From Owenia fusiformis (Eukaryota > Annelida > Polychaeta > Sabellida > Oweniidae), in NCBI GenBank assembly GCA_903813345.2, contig CAIIXF020000004.1, forward strand, positions 972,513 through 1,036,512: 64,000 bases of DNA, given 5' to 3'. The first letter of the stretch is position 1. Every line of letters begins with the position of its first letter. This document shows, one piece after another, positions 48,901 through 60,079 of this stretch. A model generated the notes under the pieces. The model was not told the DNA's origin. It was given only the letters and a program-made list of their open reading frames with translations, and did no database searches. The translations under genes were made by a program, and so were the position numbers.

Positions 48901-51900
48901 ACGTGACTTCCGTTGAATATTAAGCAAATATTTTATTCTATGGAGGGCAATACCTGTTCATCTTTCAATGATGTTTGCAGTATGTATTACCCGCATGTCA
49001 CGTGACTTCCGTTTAATATTAAGCAAATATTTTATTCTATGGAAGGCAATACCTGTCCATCTTTCAATGATGTTTGCAGTATGTATTACCCGCATGTCAC
49101 GTGACTTCCGTTGAATATTAAGCAACTATTTTATTCTATGGAGGGCAATACCTGTCCATCTTTCAATGATTTTTGCAGTATGTATTGCTTGCATGTCACG
49201 TGACTTCCGTTGAATAAGCAAATATTTCATTCTATGGAGGGCAATACCTGTTCATCTTTCAATGATTTTTGCAATATACATTGCCCGTAGCCCATAGAGC
49301 TAGGGAAATGCACACTGCAAAAATCATCGAAAGGTGAACAGGTCTCCATAGAATATAATATTTGCTTATTACCACATTAAGAAAATAACATATCTGCAAG
49401 TTTGTACGAAACCAAATCTGTCAAGTATTGATGAAATTCTCCTTTATCAACCTACCTTTCATTCATAAACAAAAGCTGCGATTACAAGTTCTATGGTTCT
49501 GTCGAGGTGTATTTATATCGCAACATTAAGATATTGGTAATCATTTAGCAACTTGCAGATCAACACATGGGATTCTGTATCCCTTAATGTTTTTAATTAG
49601 GTCAATTGGATGCATTACGAGCCTCCAGAGGTTTAGAAAGACACGATCTTATTATCCACATCGTCATGAAATCGACTAAGGCTACATGGGCTTGTATTTT
49701 GATCGTTACTGAGAAACACACCCTTCGCCAAAATTGAAATATTCACGTCTTTTTTGTTATCTGGAAAATAAGTTATTATAGAAAATTAACACCAGTGGAT
49801 CAAGTTAGGGGAATTTAGAGGATTGGTCAAACAGGGAATGAAGCAAGACATTTAGGGAGCTGTTTATCAAATATATCAAAGCACGAGTTCGGATTTCACT
49901 TCCATTCACATAAATATAAAGTTTTTTATGTGAATGTTAATAAATGGATGTGAATGACTAGCGTATTTTTCAACTCCTTATATTTTAAATTTTAATGATA
50001 TATGCATTACATTGAAATAATACAATTGCCACATTACCAGAAAATAACGTGTCTATTTTGCTTAATATATGTACCATTCGGTTAAAGATGCTACTCGGCC
50101 AGCTACTGTATTTTGAAGTTGTATATTCTTTAAATTATCGAGGATTAATTTATGAAACCCGATTCGGACTGCTCTACAACTCATATAACAGCCTTTTCTC
50201 TTTTCGTTATCGACCTTAATAACCCCAGGCGAGTCTTACTCATTGTAGTAATTACAAGAAAATGATCGAATAACTTGAACATTTCTGTCATAAATAATAA
50301 ATGAGATCTCTCTCTAAACAATAGTAATGGTCTTAAATAAATCATTACATATGTACTTGCCTTTTCAAACTACTGGACTACTAGAGTAGACTTCCTCACG
50401 CTTTTCATACTGAACTAATTCAACTACACCTCCAAAGTTAATAACCATTTGTGAATAACATGTAATGGCAAGGGAGACCTTATAAATGGAAATAAATATA
50501 AGAAAATATAGGGAATTTAAATTTTGTGTGCACTGAACAGTTTGTAAAGGAAACCCTTCCAAAACATCATCGAAAATAATTTCGGTCTGGTACTTTGAGG
50601 TTAGCCCTAGAGACACGTCGCTTTAATAACATCCCATGACACAACATGAAATGTATTTTGTGTGATAGTGTTCAAGTAGAAGATGAAGAACATTTTCTTT
50701 TAGATATCAGAAATAACCTATTTTCATATTTCAGAGATTCAGTAGATAATTTTAGTGTTGATAATATTACACTCCAATTTATAATGCCATGAAAATCGAG
50801 TAAAGGGAAAGGAGCACGTAGGTTATCGCAAACAATTTCAGAAGGTTATATCTTGGATTATGACTATTTTCTGACAATGAAGAGAGGTTTATCTTTTAGA
50901 TAAATTCATTATCTCAAATAAAATTATATACAGTAATAATAGGGTCAAACAAACTCGGAGATATTTAACTAGCGATCAACCCATCAACACACTTTTTCAA
51001 AGATGTTGACCCCATTTTCACCAAAAATGCAATCAGTTTTTACAATGTTTAATGCATTACTATTCTTTATTTTGATGTATCAAATAGTTCTTGAAAGAAA
51101 AACTTAATTGCTTTAAGATAAGTGTTCCCCATGTTATTTTTCCATTGAAAAATCTCATTTAATTTAATTTAATTATTTATTTACCTGTATTTAAACAGAG
51201 TGGTTTTACAAACATATTTACATTTGGTAACATCACACAATTAAATAAAAAGCTTCCATTTTAAATGGATGAATACTGCTTATGTTTTATATGACATTGG
51301 TTCTTTCAAGAGTGTCTTTATTATGTAATAATCAACTGTCCAACGTATTCTTTCAGAATGTTTGATCTAACAATAGTCATTTTATGCACTATACATGCAA
51401 TACTTATCATATCATCGTCATCAATTTCACACTCGGGATATGCAAATATCTTATCTAGTTCTTTAAAAGCACCGTATTTTCTTGTAATTAAACCTATTTG
51501 GTTACGATGTTCTTGCCATTTTGGACATCTCATGATAAAGTGATCAATTGTTTCTGTTTCGAACCTGTTACAGACAATACAAATACTATTTACACCTGAA
51601 TTTTTTACGCGTAGATCGTGACAATCAGTGGATGCTATCCATTGGTTTCAGTTCATTTTGGTCATCCAAATTCAGTATCTTTAAACATGTCTCAAAGCAC
51701 ATTCTAATTATGCATTCAACAATATAATAAAAAGTTGCATTTTTGTGAAAATTAGGTCAACATTCTTGAAAAAGTATGTTGATTGGTCCATTGCCCCTTC
51801 AATATCACATAGGTCTGATTAACTAAATGGTCATTATATATACTTTTCTTGAAGATAATGCATGTTTCTAAAAGATATACCCATGTTCATGATCAGAAAA

Positions 51901-52339
51901 TATTCATAATTCAAGTTAGAATGGTTTGAAATTGTTTGCGATAACCTACGTGCTCCTTTGTTTATTCTTTATATAAAGTGTTTCAAAATAGAGTATTTAA
52001 TCTATAACAGCTTTAATTAATATTGATGCTATTTATAATGTATTTATATAAGCGTCTCATAAGCCGGCATCGGCTAGATGTTTTTACTGTATTTTAGTAT
52101 TGTATTTTATTGTATATTTATGAACCTGCAACAGCTACTACAGCTTCAGACCCCATAATTATGTTGTAAATTATAAAGAACTTAAAATACATTTAATTAT
52201 GAATGTTCTTTTCTGTGTGTTCCAGCCAAATTAACAGAAGCCTTAATTCAGAACATCTACACTAAGTTTGACAAAGATGGAGACGGTGAAATCACAATGT
52301 CCGAAGTCAGCGCTGTGTTCAATGCGTTCGATGCCGATG
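33917..52339 (+). CDS. EF-hand calcium-binding protein, 5' part (exons 33917-33929 and 52226-52339)
   Basis: Exon 52226-52339 follows a GTGTGTTCCAG acceptor and encodes KLTEALIQNIYTKF followed by the canonical 12-residue EF loop DKDGDGEITMSE, then VSAVFNAFDAD, the start of a second EF-hand. It ends in phase 1 at GTAAAT. A tiny first coding exon at 33917 encodes MSDR and ends in phase 1 at GTAAGT; joined, the protein starts MSDRAKLTEALIQNIYTKFD, the usual short N-terminus of calmodulin-like invertebrate calcium-binding proteins. All acidic loop positions 1, 3, 5 and 12 are present, so calcium binding is expected. Later exons are not found and probably lie beyond 64000. The 18.3-kb first intron is large, and the joining of the two exons is inferred from phase and sense only. 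Confidence 0.65.
34258..34829. mobile_element. Inverted-repeat element with ~72-bp arms containing accggtacgggt repeats
   Basis: cacccttggtatacgcagct + aacgaaaattgaccggtacg continues to 34330 and recurs as the inverse complement at 34758-34829 with almost no mismatch. Each arm holds two copies of gaccggtacggg. The core is about 425 bp without coding. The element lies 330 bp after the first EF-hand-gene exon. Confidence 0.85.
34850..36180. other. Intron of the EF-hand gene; nothing further recognised
   Basis: AT-rich. A less AT-rich patch at 35760-36000, with a minus-strand open frame of 73 codons, shows no family features. Confidence 0.35.
36266..36521 (+). CDS. Candidate alternative first coding exon (about 85 residues)
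   Basis: ATG at 36266, open to AAA-G/GTATCA (phase 1), the same phase as the MSDR exon and as needed by the EF-hand exon at 52226. It encodes an Asn/Ser-rich, low-complexity start (MENQDGNFNNKMEQNAS) and then an amphipathic acidic helix (LLFVESLYEIIEDVKNMDVV) before WDDMFALIK. No known domain was recognised. Upstream lies a less AT-rich stretch that could hold a promoter. It may instead belong to an unrelated gene or be a chance ORF. Confidence 0.4.
36550..38500. other. Intronic, low-complexity and incidental ORFs
   Basis: A short (tattg)n microsatellite lies at 37874-37915. The 125-codon frame at 38114-38491 was examined: it starts hydrophobic but shows no splice context or family, and is treated as chance. 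Confidence 0.4.
38900..39480. repeat. Dispersed repeat related to 1-930
   Basis: The tract aattgatgtgggacagg... caaagccatcat near 39122-39195 parallels 605-690 at the left end of the window. Boundaries are not definable by eye. Confidence 0.35.
39890..40067 (+). CDS. Second candidate alternative first coding exon (about 59 residues)
   Basis: ATG at 39890 (a second at 39899), reading MEKMNKVEILNALRETKDNV, then a charged helical stretch and GRDPDMIILDQVD, to GAT-G/GTAGGT, again a phase-1 donor compatible with the EF-hand exon at 52226. The composition is soluble and helical, with no signal peptide. No family was recognised. Its status as an alternative N-terminus is inferred from position, strand and phase. 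Confidence 0.4.
40838..41300. repeat. Foldback element with ~175-bp palindromic arms
   Basis: Left arm atgccggtgtgaaagaaatg... through taggaccataatttgatagg to ttacaccgg; right arm its inverse complement from about 41130 to 41300, with roughly 85-90 per cent identity by eye and a core of about 120 bp. The arm outer ends, ccggtgtgaaagaaat, are exact inverses. Confidence 0.85.
41460..42950. other. Intronic, nothing supported
   Basis: No exon is seen. A weak inverted pair (cctcccataat / attttgggag) at 42710-42842 may be a small MITE. Confidence 0.35.
42955..43390. repeat. 90-bp minisatellite, about five copies
   Basis: The landmark gacattggttc recurs at exactly 90-bp spacing (43021, 43111, 43201, 43291; the last copy near 43381 is partial). 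Each unit contains tacagggtgtgccaaaatt, which looks like a Tc1/mariner transposon end. The plus-strand frame at 43188-43469 reads this array as 30-residue repeats, but upstream units have stops. Confidence 0.9.
43500..45900. other. Intronic, nothing supported
   Basis: Short incidental ORFs only; no splice-bounded exon is recognised. Confidence 0.35.
45909..46014. repeat. Short inverted-repeat element with a B-box-like core
   Basis: tgtaatatcctcgaatacac + ccc pairs with ggggtgtattctacaatatta. The core has gggttcgaacccc, an RNA Pol III B-box-like sequence, and ctcccttcgctcgggg. Confidence 0.6.
47014..47843. repeat. 830-bp near-perfect palindrome with four tgtccgctgtgacggagca motifs
   Basis: Left arm 47014-47416 and right arm 47440-47843 (403 and 404 bp) are inverse complements at roughly 85-90 per cent identity by eye, around a 23-bp spacer. 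The 19-bp motif tgtccgctgtgacggagca is at 47035-47053 and 47398-47416 in the left arm and, inverted, at 47440-47458 and 47803-47821 in the right arm, all exact. There is no open frame of note. Confidence 0.95.
48351..49371. mobile_element. Composite inverted-repeat element carrying a 100-bp minisatellite
   Basis: aataataagcaaatatttca + ttctatggagggcaatacctg at 48351 recurs inverted at about 49337-49371. Inside, four to five copies of a unit of about 100 bp (ctttcaatgatgtttgcagt, atgtattacccgcatgtcac, gtgacttccgttgaatatta) run from 48816 to 49290. The inner portion 48400-48780 looks like a separate insertion. Confidence 0.75.
48733..48772. repeat. Compact hairpin with a ttcg-type loop
   Basis: gtgatattccac (48733-48744) and gtggaatatcac (48761-48772) are exact inverses; between them gccc-ttc-gggc forms an inner stem. 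Confidence 0.8.
49372..50640. other. Intronic, nothing supported
   Basis: AT-rich sequence with no exon or clear repeat. Confidence 0.35.
50646..50792 (+). pseudogene. C-terminal tail of a non-LTR retrotransposon reverse transcriptase (ORF2 remnant)
   Basis: The open frame MKCILCDSVQVEDEEHFLL continues for about 48 codons to TGA. C-x2-C followed by EDEEHFLL is the zinc-knuckle tail typical of LINE ORF2 proteins. An in-frame TGA lies two codons upstream and the usual third Cys is replaced, so it is a fragment in an EF-hand-gene intron. Confidence 0.65.
50812..51962. repeat. Inverted-repeat pair (first copy) flanking the EF-hand exon region
   Basis: aaggagcacgtaggttatcg + caaacaatttc at 50812 recurs inverted at about 51930-51962; inward, gttgaccccattttcaccaa at 51006 matches its inverse near 51745-51765. 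The related family copy at 52480-53110 lies on the other side of the exon at 52226. Confidence 0.65.
51321..51647 (-). pseudogene. C-terminal tail of a second non-LTR retrotransposon ORF2
   Basis: Minus strand, open from 51647 to the stop at 51321: QWIASTDCHDLRVKN, then CIVCNRFETETIDHFIMRCP + KWQEH. The C-x2-C-...-ET-x2-HF-x3-Cys-P motif is the hallmark RT C-terminal zinc knuckle. It ends in a stop followed by AT-rich sequence, as expected for a LINE 3' end, but the upstream RT domain is missing (5' truncation). Confidence 0.75.
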
Positions 52340-52479
52340 GTAAATACAGCTTTAGGCTTAGTATTTTTTTTATTATGTCTTAAATCAGCGCTGTGTACAA
52401 TTCGTTTTGACGAAAAAGTTTAACATGCACAGAAGTCCCATTTTCGTAATGTCATATTGACTGTTTAGACCAATTCATT

Positions 52480-53110
52480 ATCTTCAAGAAAAGTTAAGTG
52501 TATCATATAATGATAATTAAGTTAATCAAACTAAGTTATATTAAAGGGGACACGAACCAATCGACATCATGCTTTTTCAAAATGTTGACCTAATTTTCAC
52601 TAAAAATGCAAGCTTTTATTATTATTATAATGTTGAATGCACAATTGGAATGTTTGAGACAAGTGCTATATCCTAAAAGGAAAATTGGATTCCTCCAGGG
52701 ATTTTAAGGATACTGGATTTTGGTGACTAAAATGGGCTGAAAGCAATGGATGGCATGAGTCTTTTTCAAAAGGGAAATAACATTGGAAATACTAATCTTA
52801 GAAAAATTCAGTTTTTCTTTCAAGAACTACTAGTATTTGACACATCGATCATAATAAGGAATAGTAATGCATTAAACATTGAAAAAAATGATTGCAGTAT
52901 TTGGTGAAAATGGGGTCAATATCTTTGAAAAAGTCGAGATGGGTTGGTTGCTAGCTGAATATCTCTGAGTGCGATTGAGTTTATTATCATTAAATATAAT
53001 TTTCTTTGAGATGATGAATGGATCTAATAGATATACTTGTTTTCAGAGACAGAAAATAGTCATAATTCAAGATATATCCATCTGAAACTGTTTTCGATAA
53101 CCTACCTAAA
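52480..53110. repeat. Inverted-repeat element (second copy of the same family)
   Basis: ttgacctaattttcactaaa + aatgcaa near 52585 pairs with ttggtgaaaatggggtcaat near 52900, and outer parts (attcattatcttcaagaaaa near 52478; tttgagatgatgaat near 53015) also match inverted. It shares sequence with the pair at 50812-51962. Confidence 0.6.
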
Positions 53111-56100
53111 CCGTAACTGATTTAGCTTTGTATGAAACTAATTCAATACAAATGGGTGATGATACTTACTGACATTCACCAGTGATAAAACTTACTTAAT
53201 GAAGATCTGCAATGCATTCTTTCAATGCATTATTCCTCGATTGTATGTCGGGGTTTGTATTAGTTTCATCTCTGCCGAAGATATAATATGAGCAAATATA
53301 CATTCAGTTTCCCAACACATTTAAAAACGCATATACACTCCCCTTCATATGTTTGGCAGCCGGAGGTCTTCATTTTAAAGGGTTTTAGCAAGTTATTAAA
53401 AAGGGAATTTTGGTTGCAAAACTTATCGAGGGGAGTGTACATGCGTGTTGCATGTGTTGCGAAACTTATAAATGGGGGCTTGTCAGATGATGTGTACAGT
53501 ATGATTCCGACTACTCTAACGCGTTGGAAGCCACCCGTCAGACATGACATCAATTATAGTTCTTACCAATGATGTTATTTTTCATTTTCTGAAGAAATTG
53601 AGATATATAATGAAATAAAAAAGTAATTGAAGATTTTATTACGAATTCCATTACGTTGAATGGTCAAGTTAATGAACCCATTTTCAAAATATTATTAAAT
53701 ATTATTATAAAGTAGCCTAATCATATATTAACAGAACAAAATAAAACATTAATTAACATATAATATAAAGCTATTTGGATAAAACAGTCTCATCTATATG
53801 ATAATATAATTATACATATAATATCAAGCTATCGCGATGAAAATATCTACTGATAATTGAATTATTCCTAATATTGTGATCGAAAAATCGACTATGATAA
53901 TCTAATTTTACGTATAATATTATTCAAACACTTATCTCGTGTGAAAGCAAATGGAGTGAAGGATTTCTATTTGATCTTCTTACATATTAATAAACCAATA
54001 TACTTTACTTCTAGCTACTTTATATCATAACGTTCATTAAATAGATTATCAACTTTAAAGGCGTCTATTTGATCTTGAATTTCATTTGATTTTGAGGCTG
54101 TTATAGCAAGGCAACTTAAAACCCGGCACGTTCGCAAATTGGCGTTCGGTTTTTTACCGCATTTGATTTTGAGGTTAAAGACGTTCGCGAAGCCTGTATA
54201 TTCATCTGCTACATCAGTCTGTCGGCCGACGTTATAAACCCATTGTTGTTTACCGGTTTTTAAAAAAAAGTGCGTAGTAATAATTTCGGCATTTTCGAAC
54301 TACTTGTTTACGCTCGATTGGGCATGGTTTTTAACGAGTTGTTAAGCAATCAAGATGTTACTTTAATAAAATAAAAATAGTATGCCTATAATAATTAGTA
54401 CCTCCTCTTTCTAATGGTGTATTTTTCAACTGCCCGAAACCACGGGAAATGGGTATAAAATGCGTTGGAAAAGGGGCTACTTTTAACATTTTTGAACTTC
54501 GACTTTGTCTGATTAATTCATAGAATAATTTATTTTTATGATTTATTTTAGATCGTACAAAAGTTGAATAATGTATCGAAAATCATGCTCATGGAAAAAT
54601 TATTTAGATTTACTTTAAATCCAACGATCGTTACAGTTTTTACTAAACCTCAAACTTAAAACGGCTCATTTTTTTACACAAATAACGTGTTTGACGACAC
54701 AAATCACGGGTCTTGCTGTAGTTTCTCTCTCTAAAGTTTAGGCATTTCGCACACCAAATAAATATTGTTATATAAAATTATGTATCACCCATTATTCGCG
54801 GAATGTATTTAATTTCATGTATACGAAATATTTATCTGATCCACTAACGATTGAGTATTCATTTTTTAATTTAAAAATACGAAAACTGCTAAAACGGGGC
54901 TAATATTGGGACAAAAATAACGTGTGACGTAATTATTTCTTAAATCATGCATTTTCGTCAAAGAAATCTGGAATTAAATTTAAGGATGAATATTTAATGC
55001 AAAATATATATAAGACGACCACAGCGTGAGCAATATATCGAATTTTAGGCACACAAAAAACAAGAATGATTCAATTAAACATGAAAAATTGTTACAGTTT
55101 TTACTATAATGAAAACTCTAAAATGGCGTCATTTTAGCCCAAAATCCAAGTTGACGACATAAATAGTTCATGAATGTATTTCAGTTGACATCAAGCTTGA
55201 ACATGAAATTCGCCCATTGAAATTCCAAATAAAACGATCGAAATGACATAAGTCTCGTAAAGGCGTATTGTATAATGTGTACGCCAAATATCAAGTTATG
55301 AAATTGAAAAATCAATCTACAATGAGACACTTTGAAAATAGTATTAGGGTTTAAAGATACGGACACTTTTGAACAATTAATCTATTCTAAAGACGGATCG
55401 TTTTCATTTCTTAAAGAAGAATGTTCGAAATTCGAATTCAAGATGCCCATTTTGTGTAGAAAATATGTTTTCATCCGATTACATTACACATGTTCCAAAT
55501 AACAGCTAAGAGAAAAGGCGTTGTGATTGGATGAAGTAGATGGATTTGGTACATTTGTTTCCACTATGGGCGCATTTAAAACGGCGCCATATTTTACGGC
55601 ACAATTTCCGCTGGCCTGCGAATCTTTTTTAGCGCGTCATTCCAATCGGAATGATGATTACATGTGTAAATTCCGTATTTTTAGAATAGACAAGAGTGTA
55701 ATTTTTTCCTCTTTCAGTTAAAATATTCTCATTTATGATATGGAATAGTTCAAACCTCACGTACTATGGTACTAAACACGTAATATGGACATTAAACTCA
55801 CGAACACGTACTGTGCTCCAATTTTGACTGATTTATGTAAATCCGAGAGAATCGTCTTAGCTTCTTCTGCGCGCTGTAAATGAATTTTTATACTAGTCTA
55901 CATAATATTTTTCTTAATTGTTTCTCATTGAATTCGAAGTCATATAATAGAAACAAAATCGTATTTCAAATATTTTCCAGCTGTGCACCAAACACCCACC
56001 AAATTAGATCATTATGTAAATGTTTGGGAGGAAAAAGAACAGTACTCTATGGCTCAAATGACATTTAGATAACTTAGGCTGTCATGATGCATGTCCATTT

Positions 56101-56270
56101 TTGTGATATATTTGTCATGATCACTCTGTACTGAACTCAATAAGGAACTAGAAAATGGCAACTCCACGGAGTAGCAAATCCCAACGAACACTATATAAAT
56201 CATCAATCTGTACAGTCACAAAGTAATATTTACCATCTACTCTTACCTTCAATAAATATATTAAATCATT
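53110..56270. other. Non-coding, nothing supported
   Basis: Overlapping open frames on both strands at 53266-53572 were checked; they have no splice context or known family. The rest is AT-rich without structure I can name. No second EF-hand exon is visible. Confidence 0.4.
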
Positions 56271-56279
56271 GTAGCATCA

Positions 56280-57010
56280 TGTAAATCTAAGAAATGGCGA
56301 ATTTCTGCTCTAGTCAGCCATTTTGAATTTTCAAAGACGTAAATCAGAAAAACAATGCCATAGTTGTGATCTACTCTGAAATACCTTTAATTTGAGTAAA
56401 TATAGCCATACTTTTAAGAGATCAGAAAATAATTGCGAAATCCCGCATTAGGCGGCCATTTTGAATTTTTTGAGGCCCGAATCAGAAAAACGCTACAATA
56501 TTTACAATCTACTCTAAATTGCCTTTCATTTGAGTATAATAAAGCTATACTTCAAAAACATCTCAAAATTAACGCAAATTCCTGTTTTCTCAACCCCCCC
56601 CCCCATTTACTATTTACGGCCCCTGGGGGTCAGGGTGAAAAACTGGGGATATATATGTGAAATAGACAGATGTTGTTAATATACTAACAAAATTTCAAAT
56701 AATAATATTTATTATTTTTGTTTAAAATGAAAAACATAAGATTTTTGTGAAAAATTCCCGGCATTTTCAAACTGGCGGCCATCTTGAAAAAAAAATTGCG
56801 TAAAACTATTCACCAATATACATCTTTCCACCAAATATGAAGAAAATCTGTTGACTAGTATTCGAGTTATCTTCCGGACATACGGACGAATTCAAGTTCC
56901 AACATGAATACTAGGATAAGTTCTCTTGGCCTCCAGAGTGACTGACGGACAGACGGAGGGCTTCACTATATCCCTACAGCCTACAGAACTTCGTTCGTTG
57001 GGATAATAAA
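56280..57010 (+). repeat. Dispersed repeat with gccattttgaattttc motif, copy 1
   Basis: Two successive units of about 130-150 bp start with ggccattttgaatttt, followed by aatcagaaaaacaat and gatctactctgaaat. They lead into a longer tail (ggggtcagggtgaaaaac, ccaaatatgaagaaaatctg, gacggacagacgg, tatatccctac). A matching copy lies at 59440-60075. Confidence 0.75.
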
Positions 57011-57374
57011 GATACAATAAGTATAGTAACATATACGTATTTACATTGCTTTATTTCTTTTGGTGTAGGTCATACTGATATAGGCCTAGGCCTACAACAT
57101 ACAACTTAATTGCAATACAATAGGAAATATGTCACAACTACTTAACTCTATGATTATAGCATTTAAAGCATTAATACAGAGTGAAATTTAAAACATGATA
57201 TCATGTTGTGTTGCATAAATCATTAATTCAGGATCGGCAAGCAAATTTAGTTCTGTCATTTATTCAATTAAATTTATTTCATAATTCTTATTTAATAATA
57301 TTTTAGTAATACTACTTGTTTAATCTTATTTTATCTAATATCATATCCATGTCTAATACCTAATAACCCAACAT

Positions 57375-58612
57375 AAAGGACCAGGGTAAGTATGGCAAGT
57401 GATTTTAGAAGGTCATTACATCTTTCACCATGAGTACTTTCTCAAAACCTGTAAAGTGGAACACCTCTTTAAATGGAACACCTCCACAAGTGGAATTGTT
57501 GGAACTTCACTTGAAAGAAAGCACATTGTTTTAAATAAAAATTAGTACCGTGGGTACTGGGCTCACATGGTGTTGCTCAAAAGTGAATGATGGCTAAAAT
57601 GACAGGAAATAAAAAAAATGGATATGATGTTTTTAGGCGAGATTTTGAAGCAGGAGTCACAGTTTTTTTTTCTTTATTGATGCTGAACAAAAATATTATA
57701 AAACAGGAATCCTATCTACAGAGGATTTAAAAAGAGCCAAGTGTTGACAGACATTGGTTTTTAAACTTGCCACCATCTTGGACTGACTGAGAGACAGATG
57801 GACAAATAAATGTTAACTAAAATAACTGAAAATAAAAAAAAACGGATATGATATTTTGCTGATATTTTGTTACAAAATTATTTCATACAACTACTCTTTA
57901 CATTGACATGGATTTTACAATGCAGGACACCTGAAATTATTTGTAAAGCTAGGAAATGGGTCAAAAGTGAATTTCGCGAGACAAAAATGGTGGCCATTTT
58001 GAAAATAGGCGAGCTTTTGAACCAGGAGTCATAAGGGAGTTTTCTGTATTTATGTTGAACATAAATAACTTAAAACAGGAATCTTATCGACAGAGGTTTT
58101 CAGGCAAATGGTCCAAAAGTGGATTTCGCGAGACAGATGGACAAATCCATGTTAACTAAAATGGCTGAAAATAAAAAAACGGATACAATTTTTTGCTGAT
58201 TTTTTGTAACAAAATTATTTCATATAACTACTTTTCACATTGACATGGATTTTATCAATGCAGGACACCTGACATTATTTGTAAAGCTAGGAAATGGGTC
58301 AAAAATGAATTTCACGAGACAAAAATGGCAGCCATCTTGAAAATAGGCGAGCTTCAGAACCAGGGGTCGGAGGGGAGTTTTCTGTATTGATGTTGAACAA
58401 AAATAACTCAAAACAAGAATCCTATCGACAGAGGTTTTAAAACGTGCCACTTTTGTTGAGGGACGGACCGACGGACGGACTCATGGACAGACAAGTGAGT
58501 GATTGCAAAAGCTCACCATGTGAGCTAAAAACCACTTCCCTTTGGCAAGAAAGTACTAATGGATTAAGATATGACTGTCCAAAATCACTTGCCATACTGT
58601 ACCTGGTCCTTT
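57375..58612. mobile_element. Inverted-repeat element containing a ~340-bp tandem repeat
   Basis: aaaggaccagggtaagtatg + gcaagtgatttt at the left and the inverse complement at 58578-58612 form terminal repeats of about 45 bp. Inside, gacatggattttacaatgca at 57906 is duplicated near 58244, and caggagtca blocks recur near 57650, 58024 and 58360. The element sits between two direct copies of the gccattttgaattttc repeat. Confidence 0.7.
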
Positions 58613-59439
58613 GAAACAGACCCAAACATAATTTTTTATCATACAAAAATCAAGTAAAAAGGACCTGTTTATAGAGTAATCCATCCAATCCCCCCTCCAT
58701 CCAATATTAATTTATTTCGATTATTTTTTCTATAACGCCTGGAGACTAGCTTTAAAAAGTGAGCAATGTCATTAGTATTGTAATAATAACGTCCCTTATA
58801 CCTATTTATTACAGGTCGTGTAGACCATTGTTGCCTGATTTATAGCAAAAACATTGACTTTTGCACGTTGGTGATGATGCGCCTTTTTTAATAGATCTCA
58901 TATCTTAGAAGGGTATCAGTTCAAAAAAAATACTAGATGACCTAACATATTTTGCCATGCACTGCGCCTATTCATTTGGCAATTCAGTCGTAAATTTTCT
59001 CTTGAAAAAATAAATCGTCCAAATTTGTTGAGTTTTCTTGCAGAAATCGTCTAATCCCCCCCTCCATCCATTTTGTACGATCACCGGGCGTGTCCACCTA
59101 GGAGAAAAGTTGAGCTTGTTAAAGTTACTGACATGCCCAAATTTTCAGTAGTTTTGACTTGAAACGATAAATCCTTGTGTTCTTATAAAATGAATTTCTT
59201 CATTAATAATGGCTCAATATACTTGAAAGTAAGCTCAAAATACTGGGAATTGAATAATCTTTCCAATAATACCTTATACACATATGATTGTTTATTTCAG
59301 AGATCATAAAGACAACACATTACATGTATTTGAGATCTAATGTTATATAATGTGCCCAGTTTGAGGGAAGAATCAGAAAACAATATAATAATAATAATAA
59401 TATAACAATTTGAGTATAATAATAGTCTTACTTTGAAGA

Positions 59440-60075
59440 GATGGGTGAAATATTGTGAAATTCCCTATTAGGTCGCCATTTTGAATTTTCTGAGGATCAA
59501 ATAAGAAAAACAATACCATTATTGTGATCTACTCTGAAATGCCTTCAATTTGAGTGTAATATAGCCATATCTGCATATAGCCTTATTTTTGGAAGTGGTC
59601 GGGAAATTGTGAAATCCCAATTTAGACAGCCCCTTTGAATTTTCTTGAATCTAAATCGGAAAAACAATACTTAACTTGAAATCTGTTTGAATTAATCTTT
59701 CATTTTAGCATTATAGAGCTATATATGTACTGAAAAAAGATCTCAAAACAAACGAAAATTCCAGTATTCCCGACCCCATACACATACCTAGGGGTCAGGC
59801 TGAAAAACACGTAATATAGGTGAAATAGATGTATTTTGTGAATTTACTTCCAAAATTTCAAACAGAAATATTCACCACTTTGCTTAAAAATTTTAGATTT
59901 TCACAAAAAATCCTGACATTTTAAAGTGGTAGCCATCTCGAAAATTGTTTTTTTTGCTTAAAACAATTACCAATACACAGCTTTCCACCAAATATGAAAA
60001 AATCCATCCACTAGTATTTTAGTTGTTCAATGGATGGACTGGGGGCTCACTATATCCCTACCAAACCTTGTTTGT
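59440..60075 (+). repeat. Dispersed repeat with gccattttgaattttc motif, copy 2
   Basis: Same order of blocks as 56280-57010 (gtcgccattttgaattttct, gatctactctgaaatgcctt, ggggtcaggctgaaaaac, ccaccaaatatgaaaaaatc, ctcactatatccctac), diverged by roughly a fifth by eye. Confidence 0.75.
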
Positions 60076-60079
60076 TGGA

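Noticed and set aside
53266-53572. Overlapping ORFs of 94-95 residues on both strands
   Set aside because: No splice-bounded exon, domain or start context; opposite-strand openness suggests chance.
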